DNA from: UBA1444 sp964601085
GTDB taxonomy: Bacteria; Bacillota; Negativicutes; UBA1444
Direction: 5' to 3'
NCBI GenBank assembly: GCA_964601085.1
Contig: CAZRLN010000003.1
Span: 70,647-134,646 of the forward strand
DNA: 64,000 bases
Shown here: positions 15,042 through 24,673 of the stretch, in pieces
Layout of the letters: each line of letters begins with the position of its first letter
How positions within the stretch are numbered: the first letter of the stretch is position 1
The notes under the pieces: model-generated
What the model was told of the DNA's origin: nothing
Databases searched by the model: none
What the model saw: the letters and a program-made list of their open reading frames with translations, nothing else
Position numbers and translations under genes: made by a program

Positions 15042-17543
15042 TTGTTAGGTTTTTTGAAAAAATTGTTTGGTGACGATAATGAAAATGAAATCCGTCGCAT
15101 GGAGGAATACGTTGAGCGAATTAATTCGCTTGAGCCCTCAATGCAGAAATTAAGCGACGCCTCTTTGGCCGCCAAGACGGTTGAGTTTCGTCAACGTCTT
15201 GAAAATGGCGAAACGTTGGACTTGTTGCTTCCGGAAGCTTTTGCAGCCGTTCGCGAGGCCTCCTTGCGAACAACGGGAATGCGGCATTTTGATGTGCAGC
15301 TTCTTGGCGGCGTGACCCTGCATGAGGGGAAGATCGCCGAAATGAAAACTGGTGAAGGCAAGACGTTGGTGGCCACACTGCCGGTGTACCTCAATGCATT
15401 GGACGGCAAGGGCGTTCATCTGGTCACGGTCAATGATTATCTTGCAAAACGTGACAGTGAATGGATGGGGAAAATTTATAAATTCATGGGATTATCGGTG
15501 GGATTGATTTCTCATGGCTTGGATTTTGACGAGCGCAAGGCCGCTTACGCGGCGGACATTACCTATGGAACAAACAATGAGTTTGGTTTTGATTATCTGC
15601 GCGATAATATGGTCATCTATTCGGAGCAAATGGTGCAACGGCCATTGAATTACGCGATCGTGGACGAAGTGGACTCGATTTTGATTGATGAAGCGAGGAC
15701 GCCGTTGATTATTTCCGGACCGGGGGAAAAATCGACGGATCTTTACTATGTGTTGGCTAAAGTGGTGCCCAAGTTAAGAGAAGGCGAAGATTATACCGTC
15801 GATGAGAAGCTGCATACGGTGGCGCCGACGGAAGCCGGCGTCGCCAAGGCTGAGAAGGCGCTCAATGTCCGGAATCTATATGATAATGAAAATATGGAGC
15901 TTTCCCATCACTTTAATCAAGCGTTGCGGGCGCATGCACTGATGCATCGGGACAAGGACTATGTGGTGAAAGACGGCGAAGTCATTATCGTTGACGAATT
16001 TACCGGACGGCTGATGTTTGGGCGTCGTTATTCCGACGGATTGCACCAGGCGATTGAGGCTAAGGAAGGCGTCAAGATTGAGCGGGAAAGTCAGACGTTG
16101 GCAACCATCACGTTTCAGAACTATTTCCGGATGTACAATAAGCTATCCGGCATGACCGGAACGGCCAAAACGGAAGAGCAGGAATTCCGGAAGATCTACG
16201 GACTGGACGTTATTGTTATTCCGACCCATCGGCCGATGGTTCGACTTGATCACCCGGATGTGATTTACAAGACGAAGCGAGGCAAGTATAAAGCCGCAGT
16301 GTCGGAGATTGCGGAATTGTACACCAAAGGGCAACCGGTCTTGGTGGGCACCACTTCCATTGCCCAGTCGGAAGATTTATCGGCGATGCTGAAACGGCAA
16401 GGGGTTCCCCATAATGTGCTGAACGCGAAGTTCCATGAGATGGAGGCCCAGATTATTTCCCAGGCCGGTCAGCGTGCGGCGGTTACGATCGCCACCAACA
16501 TGGCGGGTCGTGGTACGGATATCGTCTTGGGAGAAGGGGTTCCGGAGCTGGGTGGTTTGCATATTATCGGTACGGAACGGCACGAGAGTCGACGAATTGA
16601 CAATCAGCTGCGCGGTCGCTCGGGACGTCAGGGAGATCCTGGTTCTTCCCGTTTTTACTTGTCGCTGGAAGACGATTTGATGCGGTTGTTCGGTGCGGAA
16701 AATATTTCTTCTTTGATGGATAAACTCGGTATGGAAGAAGACGAACCCATTGAGCATTCGTTGATTACTAGGTCGATCGAACAGGCGCAGAAAAAGGTCG
16801 AAGCGCAACATTTCAATACCCGGAAACACGTTCTGGAATACGATGATGTTATGAACCAGCAACGGGAAGTGATCTATGGGCAGCGCCGACAGATTTTACA
16901 CGGTGAGAAGCTGCGCGAAAACATTTTCTTCATGATCGAAAAATTAATCGACCATGGCATGGATTTGTTCGCAAACGAAAAAACCCATCCAGAGGAATGG
17001 GATCTGGATGGGTTGATTGAATACGCGGAGGATTTGTTCGCGGCGGAAGGCGATCTGAAGAAATCCGAGCTGGAAAGCATGAGCCGGGAAGAGGTTCGTG
17101 AAGACTTGCTGGAGGCGGCTAATGAAAATTATGACCGCCGTGAAGTTCTGTTCGGCGTCGAAAATATGCGTGAACTCGAAAAGGTTGTCATGCTGAAGGT
17201 GGTTGACGCCAAATGGATGGATCATCTCGATGCGATGGACATGCTGCGGCAGGGGATCGGCCTGCGGGCTTACGGCCAGAAAGACCCACTGATCGAGTAT
17301 AAGATTGAGGCTTTTGATATGTTTGGCCAGATGATCGAACATATTCAGGAAGACATTGTCCGGTACATTTATCGGGTCAACATCGTGACGCAGGCGGAAG
17401 ACCGTTTGGCGCAAGCCACGACAAGCCATGGCGATGAAGCTGCGCCGAATGAGCCGATACGAGCCAAGGAAACGGTGGGACGCAACGAGTTGTGCCCATG
17501 CGGCAGTGGTAAGAAATATAAGAAATGCTGCGGCGCAAAATAA
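15042..17543 (+). CDS. secA: Preprotein translocase ATPase SecA
   Basis: The motor that drives unfolded preproteins through SecYEG at the inner membrane. 833 residues. Visible in order: Walker A (MKTGEGKT, residues 101-108), the DEVDSILIDEARTPLIISGP segment around motif II, the preprotein cross-linking region, helicase motif VI (GRSGRQGDPGSSRFYLS), and a C-terminal zinc site CPCGSGKKYKKCCG that binds SecB or ribosomes in homologues. The start is TTG at 15042 with AAAGGAG 9 nt upstream. The SufC-like gene follows after 21 nt and could be read through. Confidence 0.98.
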   Translation: MLGFLKKLFGDDNENEIRRMEEYVERINSLEPSMQKLSDASLAAKTVEFRQRLENGETLDLLLPEAFAAVREASLRTTGMRHFDVQLLGGVTLHEGKIAEMKTGEGKTLVATLPVYLNALDGKGVHLVTVNDYLAKRDSEWMGKIYKFMGLSVGLISHGLDFDERKAAYAADITYGTNNEFGFDYLRDNMVIYSEQMVQRPLNYAIVDEVDSILIDEARTPLIISGPGEKSTDLYYVLAKVVPKLREGEDYTVDEKLHTVAPTEAGVAKAEKALNVRNLYDNENMELSHHFNQALRAHALMHRDKDYVVKDGEVIIVDEFTGRLMFGRRYSDGLHQAIEAKEGVKIERESQTLATITFQNYFRMYNKLSGMTGTAKTEEQEFRKIYGLDVIVIPTHRPMVRLDHPDVIYKTKRGKYKAAVSEIAELYTKGQPVLVGTTSIAQSEDLSAMLKRQGVPHNVLNAKFHEMEAQIISQAGQRAAVTIATNMAGRGTDIVLGEGVPELGGLHIIGTERHESRRIDNQLRGRSGRQGDPGSSRFYLSLEDDLMRLFGAENISSLMDKLGMEEDEPIEHSLITRSIEQAQKKVEAQHFNTRKHVLEYDDVMNQQREVIYGQRRQILHGEKLRENIFFMIEKLIDHGMDLFANEKTHPEEWDLDGLIEYAEDLFAAEGDLKKSELESMSREEVREDLLEAANENYDRREVLFGVENMRELEKVVMLKVVDAKWMDHLDAMDMLRQGIGLRAYGQKDPLIEYKIEAFDMFGQMIEHIQEDIVRYIYRVNIVTQAEDRLAQATTSHGDEAAPNEPIRAKETVGRNELCPCGSGKKYKKCCGAK

Positions 17544-17564
17544 AACGAGCTTGGGGGCTTGAAG

Positions 17565-18320
17565 ATGCTAAAGATCGAGAACTTGGCAGTAGCAGTAGGA
17601 GATAAGCCTATTTTGCATGATGTCAATCTTGAAATTAAGCCGGGGCAGGTGCATGTTCTGTTCGGTCCCAATGGAACGGGAAAATCAACATTGATTGGCG
17701 CAATTATGGGATTTCCCCGCTATCGGATCACAGCAGGAAAGATCTGGTTCAAAGATGTCGATATCACGGAAACGCCTGTTTACGAAAGAGCTCGCGCCGG
17801 GATTGGCGTCATGATCCAACGACCGCCGACAGTCCGGGGATTATCGGTTCGCCAGATGGTTGGGATTTGTTCACGGCAACAAGCGGATGCCGATGAACTT
17901 GCCGCGAAGCTCAATATGACCGACTTTTTGGAGCGTAATGTCAATGAAGGATTTTCCGGCGGCGAGATCAAGCGTTCGGAACTGTTGCAATTGACGGCGC
18001 AAAAGCCGGATCTATTATTACTCGATGAACCGGAATCCGGGGTTGATATCGAAAATATCGCTTTGGTTGGTGAAGCGGCCAATCGGATTTTGTTCCGCGG
18101 CCACGCCGATGGACAGGAAGCTTCCCTGCGGAAGCAAAGGGCTGAACGAACCAAGTCCGGCCTTATCATTACTCATACTGGCCATATTCTTCAATATGTG
18201 CCGGCGGACGTTGCCCATGTGATGTATAAGGGAACGCTTTCTTGCAGCGGCAACGCGCAGGAAATGTTGCAATGCATTCAACACAAGGGTTATGAAGAAT
18301 GCATCCGCTGTGCGATGTGA
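17565..18320 (+). CDS. SufC-type ABC ATPase for Fe-S cluster assembly
   Basis: The ATPase subunit of the SUF Fe-S scaffold. 251 residues: Walker A GPNGTGKST, signature FSGGEIKRSELLQL (the SufC form rather than LSGGQ), Walker B LLLLDEPESGVDIE and an H-loop IITHTGHIL. A GHADGQEASLRKQRAERTK stretch before the H-loop is longer than in E. coli SufC. The C-terminus has a CIRC motif. ATG 17565 is chosen with G5 about 7 nt upstream. A SufB-like gene follows 14 nt later; no sufS, sufU or sufD is here. Confidence 0.92.
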   Translation: MLKIENLAVAVGDKPILHDVNLEIKPGQVHVLFGPNGTGKSTLIGAIMGFPRYRITAGKIWFKDVDITETPVYERARAGIGVMIQRPPTVRGLSVRQMVGICSRQQADADELAAKLNMTDFLERNVNEGFSGGEIKRSELLQLTAQKPDLLLLDEPESGVDIENIALVGEAANRILFRGHADGQEASLRKQRAERTKSGLIITHTGHILQYVPADVAHVMYKGTLSCSGNAQEMLQCIQHKGYEECIRCAM

Positions 18321-18334
18321 GGGAGGGGTTGGCG

Positions 18335-19561
18335 ATGAACAAACAAGATGTTCTGAATGAAAAGGCCCGATCGGCGATTGATAAGAAAGCGGTATATGGC
18401 GCCGATGTCGACTTGGATAGTTTTGTTGAACATGGCCGCGAAGATGATCCCGTGCCTGATTTGAGGGCATTGCCGGCGGAGAGACGGCGACAGTTGGAAA
18501 CGATTGGTTTGGATACTTCCGGAACGGGACGGGCCGGAACCTATATGCAGATGGATCATTCAGTGTCGCATTGCGACATTGCCGCCGATGGAGTGGAGAT
18601 TATGTCTACTGACGCGGCGCTGAAGTGTCACGATTGGCTGACGGATTATTGGTGGCGTGCGGTTGCGCCGGATGCCGACAAATATACGGCCAGGGCCGCG
18701 TTGCATCAGGAACACGGCTATTTTATCCGGGCTTTGTCCGGACGGAAAATTCCGGAACCGGTGCAGGCTTGCCTTTATATTGGTCAAGAGGGCCTGATCC
18801 AGGATGTTCATAACATGATCATCGTGGAAGAAGGCGCGGAACTGCATGTCATCACTGGTTGCGCAACAGATCCGAATGTAAAACGCGGAGCGCACATCGG
18901 GATCAGCGAGTTTTATATCAAGAAGGGCGGGAAATTGACTTTCACCATGATTCACCGTTGGGGCGAGGAAATCACGGTTCGCCCCCGTACCGGCGTGATT
19001 GTGGAGGAAAATGGTCTGTTCATTTCCAACTATGTATGTATGCAAAAAGTGAAGGATATCCAAATGTATCCAAGTACCCGACTTACCGCGCCCGGCGCAG
19101 TGGCCCGGGTAAATTCCATTTTGGTGGCGCCGCCAGGTTCGCACATGGATGTGGGCGGACGGGTGGTGTTGGAATCGCCGGGAACCAAGGCGGAGATCGT
19201 CGCCCGGACGATTTCGACCGGTGGAGTAATTATTAACCGCGGCCATTTAGTCGGAGGAGCCTCTGAGTCCAAGGCGCATTTGGAATGCCATGGATTGCTG
19301 CTGTCTCCGGGCGGAGTAATTCATGCCGTCCCGGAATTGGAAGCACGCGCCGATAATGCGGAATTGAGCCATGAAGCGGCAGTCGGCAAAATTGCTCCAG
19401 AAGAGATTGAGTATTTAATGGCTCGCGGGCTGGATGAAGAAGAAGCGGTGGCAACAATCGTCAGAGGATTTCTGAACGTAAATATCGAAGGGATTCCGGC
19501 GTCATTGGCGCAAGAGATTAATCGCGCGGTTGGCGAATTCGCGCTGAATAAGGGAGCATAA
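18335..19561 (+). CDS. SufB/SufD-family Fe-S scaffold protein
   Basis: Partner of the SufC-type ATPase and site of cluster assembly. 408 residues with the beta-helix core typical of SufB/SufD (GAHIGISEFYIKKGGKLTF, then RVVLESPGTKAEIVARTIS and GLLLSPGGVIHAVPELEA). Cys residues occur at SHCDIA, ALKCHDW, QACLYI, TGCATD, NYVCMQ and LECHGL. The gene is shorter than E. coli SufB (495) and near SufD length; a single SufB/D protein suggests a homodimer scaffold as in the minimal two-gene type. The start ATG has GGGAGGGG upstream. Confidence 0.9.
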   Translation: MNKQDVLNEKARSAIDKKAVYGADVDLDSFVEHGREDDPVPDLRALPAERRRQLETIGLDTSGTGRAGTYMQMDHSVSHCDIAADGVEIMSTDAALKCHDWLTDYWWRAVAPDADKYTARAALHQEHGYFIRALSGRKIPEPVQACLYIGQEGLIQDVHNMIIVEEGAELHVITGCATDPNVKRGAHIGISEFYIKKGGKLTFTMIHRWGEEITVRPRTGVIVEENGLFISNYVCMQKVKDIQMYPSTRLTAPGAVARVNSILVAPPGSHMDVGGRVVLESPGTKAEIVARTISTGGVIINRGHLVGGASESKAHLECHGLLLSPGGVIHAVPELEARADNAELSHEAAVGKIAPEEIEYLMARGLDEEEAVATIVRGFLNVNIEGIPASLAQEINRAVGEFALNKGA

Positions 19562-19597
19562 CTCTTAGTATCTGCTGTTATGCCCGGAATGTAATGA

Positions 19598-19625
19598 TAA
19601 AAAAGGGGACTGCCCCATTTTTGTA
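19598..19625 (+). terminator. Possible weak terminator before prfB
   Basis: An A-rich left arm with GGGG pairs with CCCC and a T-rich right arm around a 4-nt loop, followed by TTTTTG. Only four G-C pairs, so strength is uncertain. Confidence 0.45.
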
Positions 19626-19639
19626 GGAGTGAAGAAGAA

Positions 19640-20741
19640 GTGCTATTGTCGGAATGGAAAGGGACTATCGAAGAGCTGGGGCGCAAGGTTGAAGAACTTA
19701 GGGGGTCTCTTTGACGTCGCTGAAAAAGAGATTCAAATAGCCCGTCTCGAACGAGTGGCAGGATCCCATGATCTTTGGGACGATCCGCAGGCGGCGCAAA
19801 AGGTGATGCAGGATCTTACCGCGCTGAAAGCGCCGGTGGAACAATATTACGGATTGAAGAATCGGCGGGAAGATGTTCTGGCGCTTTGGGAATTAGGCAT
19901 GGAAGAAAATGATGACAGTGTCCAGGCGGAGTTGGAGGAACAGATTAAAGAACTGGAACACGATCTCGAACAAATTCAGCTTTCATTGATGCTCTCAGGC
20001 GAGTATGATGCGAACAACGCGATCCTGACCTTACATGCCGGCGCTGGCGGCACGGAAGCGCAGGACTGGGCGCAAATGCTATTGCGCATGTATGTGCGCT
20101 GGGCAGAACGAAATCGCTATAAAGTGGAAACAATGGATTTCCAAGATGGGGACGAGGCTGGAGTCAAGAGCGCCACGTTGCTGATTTCTGGGCGGAATGT
20201 TTACGGGTATCTGAAGGCGGAAAAAGGAGTGCACCGGTTGGTGCGGATTTCTCCTTTTGATGCCAATGCCCGGCGTCATACTTCTTTTGCAGCGATTGAC
20301 GTGATGCCGGAAGTCGATGACAATGTTGAGATTGAGATTCGACCGGAAGATTTGAAGGTTGACACTTTCAGGGCAGGCGGAGCTGGCGGTCAGCATATTA
20401 ATAAGACGGATTCGGCCGTACGGATGACGCACCTGCCAACGGGTGTTATTGTCCAGTGTCAGAATGAACGATCCCAAATTCAAAACCGTGAACAATGCAT
20501 GCGATTGCTGAGGGCGCGTCTATTTGAACTGGAACGGGAACGGCAAGCGGCGGAAAAAGCTGAAATTGCCGGCGACTATCAAAAAATCGAATGGGGAAGT
20601 CAGATTCGGTCGTATGTTTTCCATCCCTATAGCATGGTGAAGGATCATCGGACCAGTTTTGAGACCGGCAATGTGCAGGCTGTCATGGATGGCGAGCTGG
20701 ATGGCTTTATTGAGGCATATCTGAAACAAAAACTTCTGTAG
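19640..20741 (+). CDS. prfB: Peptide chain release factor 2, with programmed +1 frameshift
   Basis: Recognises UGA and UAA and releases the finished peptide. Translation starts at GTG 19640 (TAGGAGTGAAG upstream), reads 24 codons to CTT, then meets an in-frame TGA at 19712 and slips +1 to GAC at 19713, giving about 366 residues, close to E. coli RF2. The slip site is AGGGGGTCTCTTTGAC. The body carries the GGQ catalytic motif (RAGGAGGQHINK) and the SPF tripeptide (RISPFDANARRHTSF) that selects the stop codon. Low RF2 favours the slip, so the gene regulates itself. It precedes the DUF2993 gene by 9 nt. Confidence 0.97.
19700..19715 (+). promoter_or_regulatory. prfB programmed +1 frameshift site
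   Basis: AGGGGG (internal Shine-Dalgarno-like, 19700-19705), a 3-nt spacer TCT, the slippery CTT (19709-19711) and TGAC. The spacer codon is TCT where TAT is common; the slip features are otherwise canonical. Confidence 0.95.
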
Positions 20742-20750
20742 GAGGGCGCC

Positions 20751-21428
20751 ATGTCAAAGAAGACGGTTGCGATTGGACTGGTTGCCGCTCTTGTCATTTT
20801 TAGCGAATTCATCACCCCGTTATTGGCTTCCTATTGGTTGGACAGTTCTCTTGTAAAAGTCATGCCGGCGAAGGAACATAATGTATCGGCGCGCTCCTTT
20901 CCCGGAGTTATGCTTTGGCAGGGTCGTTTCGACAATGTCCAGGCGGCATCGGCTGATGCCCGACTGGATGGTCTGAAACTGCAAGAAGTGGGGATAAAGA
21001 TCGGCGACGCGCGGCTCGATATGTCGGATTTGATGAACAATAAGCGCGTTACGGTTCGACATGTCCGTGACCTGAACGTTATGATCAAGGTGAATGAAAA
21101 AGATTTAGCCGAATATCTGGCTTCAAAGGTGAAAGAGGTTAAAAATCCAACGGTGAAGATTTTAACCGATAAGATTCAGATCCGGAGCGATGTGGATCTG
21201 GGAATTCTTAAGCTGTCGGTGGGCGTGGATGGCAAAGTCGTTGGCGATGCACAGTCGATTCGGTTCCGCAGTGACCGACTGGAAGTCAAGAATACTGGTG
21301 GTATCAACTTTGGCGCATTGCTGGCGGAAATTTCCTTGGTGGATTTAACGCGTTTGCCATTTAAGGTGGCAGTTCGCAAGGTTGTCATGGAACCTGGGTT
21401 TCTCGTTATTTTTGCGGACAATCATTGA
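20751..21428 (+). CDS. DUF2993 (LmeA-like) phospholipid-binding-family protein
   Basis: 225 residues with an N-terminal hydrophobic signal or anchor (IGLVAALVIFSEFITPLLASYW) and a beta-rich outer domain. DUF2993 features: SFPGVMLWQGRFDNVQAASADARLDGLKLQEVGIKI (in parts), then RVTVRHVRDLNVMIKVNEKDLAEYLASK. The mycobacterial relative LmeA acts at the periplasm on mannoside lipids; here the role is unknown. It follows prfB by 9 nt and precedes DUF5693-csaB, so an envelope role is likely by context. Confidence 0.82.
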   Translation: MSKKTVAIGLVAALVIFSEFITPLLASYWLDSSLVKVMPAKEHNVSARSFPGVMLWQGRFDNVQAASADARLDGLKLQEVGIKIGDARLDMSDLMNNKRVTVRHVRDLNVMIKVNEKDLAEYLASKVKEVKNPTVKILTDKIQIRSDVDLGILKLSVGVDGKVVGDAQSIRFRSDRLEVKNTGGINFGALLAEISLVDLTRLPFKVAVRKVVMEPGFLVIFADNH

Positions 21429-21456
21429 GTAGCCGATTTTTAAGGTGGAATGAATT

Positions 21457-23517
21457 TTGCTGGTATTTCGATATAATCGGATTCTCATCATCCTGATTGC
21501 CATTGGCTTGGCGGCAGCCTTGCTGGTGAATTGGCAACGGTATAAGATTGAACGGGTTAATACGCAAGTCGAACTCGTTTCGGATTACGAGGAAATCGTT
21601 GAGATGGCCCGGATCGATGGCATTCCCCTGCAATCGGCCTTGCGTCAGCTCAAAGCGGCTGGCTTGACATCGCTGGCAATTTTCGAAACAAACCTGGAAA
21701 AATTAGCGGCCGAAGGTGTTGTGACCGCAGTATCGACAACACAGATGCTGCACAGCTATCATGCCGGAACCTTGAGTCACTGGTGGTGGCGACACGAGGT
21801 CGAGTCAGGTCGTCTGGCGGCCGGGCAGGTTTATGTGCTGGATCGGGAAACAGATCGTTTTGCGGAGGTACAAAGCGATTTGGAACGGCGGGTCGGCAAG
21901 CACCGAATAAAATACTATAATGAAGGCGGCCGTCGTTTTCTTATTGTCGACGCGCCCTTTGAATCTTTGATTAAATGGAATCTGGGTCTGCCAGTTTCGG
22001 AAATGCAGACTGCGGCATCGAATGGCTTCCTTGTTTTGGCCCGGCCGACCAACTATCTGAAAGTATCCCCGGACGACGTGAAAGCGGTGTTTGAGCGGAT
22101 TGACTCTGTTGGGGCGGCTGTAACGGGAATGTATTTTGTCGGTGAAGAAGTTCTCGGCTTCCCAAATCAATTGCCGTTGGTAGCCGGCGAGATGAAAAAG
22201 CGTGGAATCACGCTGGGAATGCTGGAACATTATACCCAGTTGCAGTTCAACATGCAGGATGGGATGTTTGACCTGGCAAGACTTTCGGACTACTCGGCGG
22301 CTCGCCTGCATCAATTGCTAAAAGTCGAGCAACCCAAACTTTCCGTTCAGGAAGCAATTCATCGGCAGGTTTTGGGAAGTCGGGAACGAAATATCCGGAT
22401 GCAGTACCTTAAGATGTATCAACGGCCATTACCCGGTAAAAATTTGACGGAAACGCATGTGGCTTATGTCAGCGGCATCAAACAGGGATTGGAGTCTTTT
22501 GGCGTACCGACGGGGCCAGCTACAGTCTTTGCGCCCTATCGGCCGAATCCATTGTTGTTGCTGCTGATTACCATCGGAACGATGGCGGCCGGTGTATTGT
22601 TGGTCAGTGTGGCGGTTCCCCTGTCCCGGCGTATGCAATATGGAATGCTCACAGCCGGCTCAATGCTGCTTGGCATTCCTCTGTTCTTTGGTTCGGCGGT
22701 TTTGGTGCGACAGGTCACAGCGCTGGGAAGTGCTGTTTTATTCCCGGTGCTGGCAATGACATGGCAGCTGGATTGCTGGCGTACCTCTGCGCCTCGAGGC
22801 GGAGCCTCCTTGTGGCGGATTTTGCATGACGGTTTGTTTGGCATTGGTCGTACTTTTTTACTGTCGCTGATCGGCGGGGCTTATCTTGCGGCCATATTGG
22901 CAGATACGGGATTTTTGTTGGAGATGGAAATCTTTCGGGGAGTAAAATTAACATTTGTTTTGCCCCTCGTGCTCATCAGTATCGTCTATTTAACCCGGTT
23001 CAATCTGTTCCCTGGTGTTGATGCGGATGATTCCCGGCATTTGTGGGCCAAACTGTTGCATGTGCTGGATTATCCGGCCTATATTAAGACTATCTTGGCA
23101 TTCGGAGCGGCAGCCGCCGTCGCGTATGTATTTGTTGGGAGATCCGGCCATTCTGCGGGGGTTCCAGTGCCGGAAATTGAGATTAAACTTCGCCGCTTTC
23201 TGGAAGTTGCGATGTATGCGCGTCCCCGGGAAAAAGAGTTTCTGATTGGCCATCCAGCATTCCTGATGGCTGTCATGGCCCTATATAAAAACTGGCCGCG
23301 ATTTTTCCATTTTGCTTTTGTAGTAGCGGCGACTATTGCACAAGGGTCTTTGGTGGAAACATTCGCTCATATGCGGACTCCGGTTCTGATGTCGTTTATT
23401 CGGGGCGGTAACGGACTTGTGTTGGGTGCAGTTATTGGTGTGGCAGCGGTTATTATTTTCCACTGGCTGCAGTCGCTGACCTTCGTATTGGGAAGGAGAC
23501 TGCCAGCGGATGAGTAA
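21457..23517 (+). CDS. DUF5693 family multi-pass membrane protein
   Basis: 686 residues. An N-terminal anchor (ILIILIAIGLAAALLV), an outer domain of about 330 residues (VEMARIDGIPLQSALRQLKAAGLTSLAIFE, in parts, near the start), and about eight C-terminal membrane helices from residue 365 on. This arrangement, directly upstream of csaB and overlapping it by 8 nt, matches DUF5693 as found beside csaB in Firmicutes, suggesting a role in cell-wall polymer pyruvylation or export; this is inference. The start is TTG at 21457 with AAGGTGGAA upstream. Confidence 0.82.
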   Translation: MLVFRYNRILIILIAIGLAAALLVNWQRYKIERVNTQVELVSDYEEIVEMARIDGIPLQSALRQLKAAGLTSLAIFETNLEKLAAEGVVTAVSTTQMLHSYHAGTLSHWWWRHEVESGRLAAGQVYVLDRETDRFAEVQSDLERRVGKHRIKYYNEGGRRFLIVDAPFESLIKWNLGLPVSEMQTAASNGFLVLARPTNYLKVSPDDVKAVFERIDSVGAAVTGMYFVGEEVLGFPNQLPLVAGEMKKRGITLGMLEHYTQLQFNMQDGMFDLARLSDYSAARLHQLLKVEQPKLSVQEAIHRQVLGSRERNIRMQYLKMYQRPLPGKNLTETHVAYVSGIKQGLESFGVPTGPATVFAPYRPNPLLLLLITIGTMAAGVLLVSVAVPLSRRMQYGMLTAGSMLLGIPLFFGSAVLVRQVTALGSAVLFPVLAMTWQLDCWRTSAPRGGASLWRILHDGLFGIGRTFLLSLIGGAYLAAILADTGFLLEMEIFRGVKLTFVLPLVLISIVYLTRFNLFPGVDADDSRHLWAKLLHVLDYPAYIKTILAFGAAAAVAYVFVGRSGHSAGVPVPEIEIKLRRFLEVAMYARPREKEFLIGHPAFLMAVMALYKNWPRFFHFAFVVAATIAQGSLVETFAHMRTPVLMSFIRGGNGLVLGAVIGVAAVIIFHWLQSLTFVLGRRLPADE

Positions 23518-24625
23518 ATTGGTCATTTCGGGGTATTACGGATTTGGAAACGCCGGTGATGAGGCCATGTTGCTGGCGATGGTTGGAGCTTTGCGAGCTA
23601 TGGATCCCGCACTGGATATTACCGTTATTTCCGGCAACCCGGCGGATACAAGGCGGCATTATGGCGTATCAGCCGTTCATCGACTGAATCTATGGGGCAT
23701 TGCACGGGCAATTCATCGTTGCGATCTGTTAATCAGCGGTGGAGGGAGTTTACTGCAGGATGTCACCAGTGGCCGCAGTATTTTTTATTATCTAGGGATT
23801 ATGCAATTAGCTTGTTGGTTGGGGCGGCCGATTATGTTGTATGCACAGGGCATCGGGCCGATCCGCAGCCGGTTGGCGCGGATGTTTATGCGTCATATCG
23901 GCAATCAGGTCGCTTTCGGTACGGTTCGGGATAGGGGGTCGATGACTGAACTGGCGGGATTGGGCGTTACCCGACCGACGGTTGCCGTTACTGCCGACCC
24001 GGTATTGGCCTTGCGACCGGCAGCGCCGGATTTGGGAAAAGAGTTGATTGCCAAACTGGGGTTGACAGGTGAAGGTCCCGTCATCGGTTTTTCTATTCGC
24101 GAATGGCAGGGACGTGATCATTATAAAGATGTGTTTGCGGCGGTAGCGGACCGTTTGGCCGTAGAAATCGGCGCCCGGATCGTATTTATTCCCATGCAAT
24201 GGCCGGATGATGTTTTGGCGGCGAAAAAGGTCGCTGTACGGATGCGACAGCCTTACGGTATTATTGAACAAAAATGCGATACGGCCGAATTACTGTCGTT
24301 GGTGCGGAATATTGATTTACTGGTGGGAGTGCGGTTGCATGCACTGATTTTTGCGGCGGTCACTGAACGTCCGTTTGTCGGCGTTTCTTACGATCCCAAG
24401 ATAGAACGTTTTTTGGAGACTCTTGGCGACCAGCACGCCGGTACGCTGGCGGACCTCACCCCGGAAGGCTTGATGGAGAAAATAATGCAAGCAAAAAACG
24501 ATACCTTGTCAATGGAGCGACGCCGCCAGCGCGTAGCGGAACTGCGGAGCCAGGCGCTGCGAAATGCGTGTTGCGCCGTGAAACTGATGGATGGAAAAAG
24601 GGGAAATACTGTTCTTGTCGAATAA
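23510..24625 (+). CDS. csaB: Polysaccharide pyruvyl transferase CsaB
   Basis: Adds pyruvate ketals to secondary cell-wall polymer, the docking site for SLH-domain proteins; in Negativicutes such proteins include envelope anchors between peptidoglycan and outer membrane. 371 residues opening ISGYYGFGNAGDEAMLLAM, with LLISGGGSLLQDVTSGRS, YAQGIGPIRSR and a late VGVRLHALIFAAV segment, all CsaB-like. The start overlaps the DUF5693 gene by 8 nt, so translation is coupled. Confidence 0.93.
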   Translation: MSKLVISGYYGFGNAGDEAMLLAMVGALRAMDPALDITVISGNPADTRRHYGVSAVHRLNLWGIARAIHRCDLLISGGGSLLQDVTSGRSIFYYLGIMQLACWLGRPIMLYAQGIGPIRSRLARMFMRHIGNQVAFGTVRDRGSMTELAGLGVTRPTVAVTADPVLALRPAAPDLGKELIAKLGLTGEGPVIGFSIREWQGRDHYKDVFAAVADRLAVEIGARIVFIPMQWPDDVLAAKKVAVRMRQPYGIIEQKCDTAELLSLVRNIDLLVGVRLHALIFAAVTERPFVGVSYDPKIERFLETLGDQHAGTLADLTPEGLMEKIMQAKNDTLSMERRRQRVAELRSQALRNACCAVKLMDGKRGNTVLVE

Positions 24626-24673
24626 AAGTAAAGTTAAATTATTGACTGCTGTAAACAGGAGTGTTGAATCACT

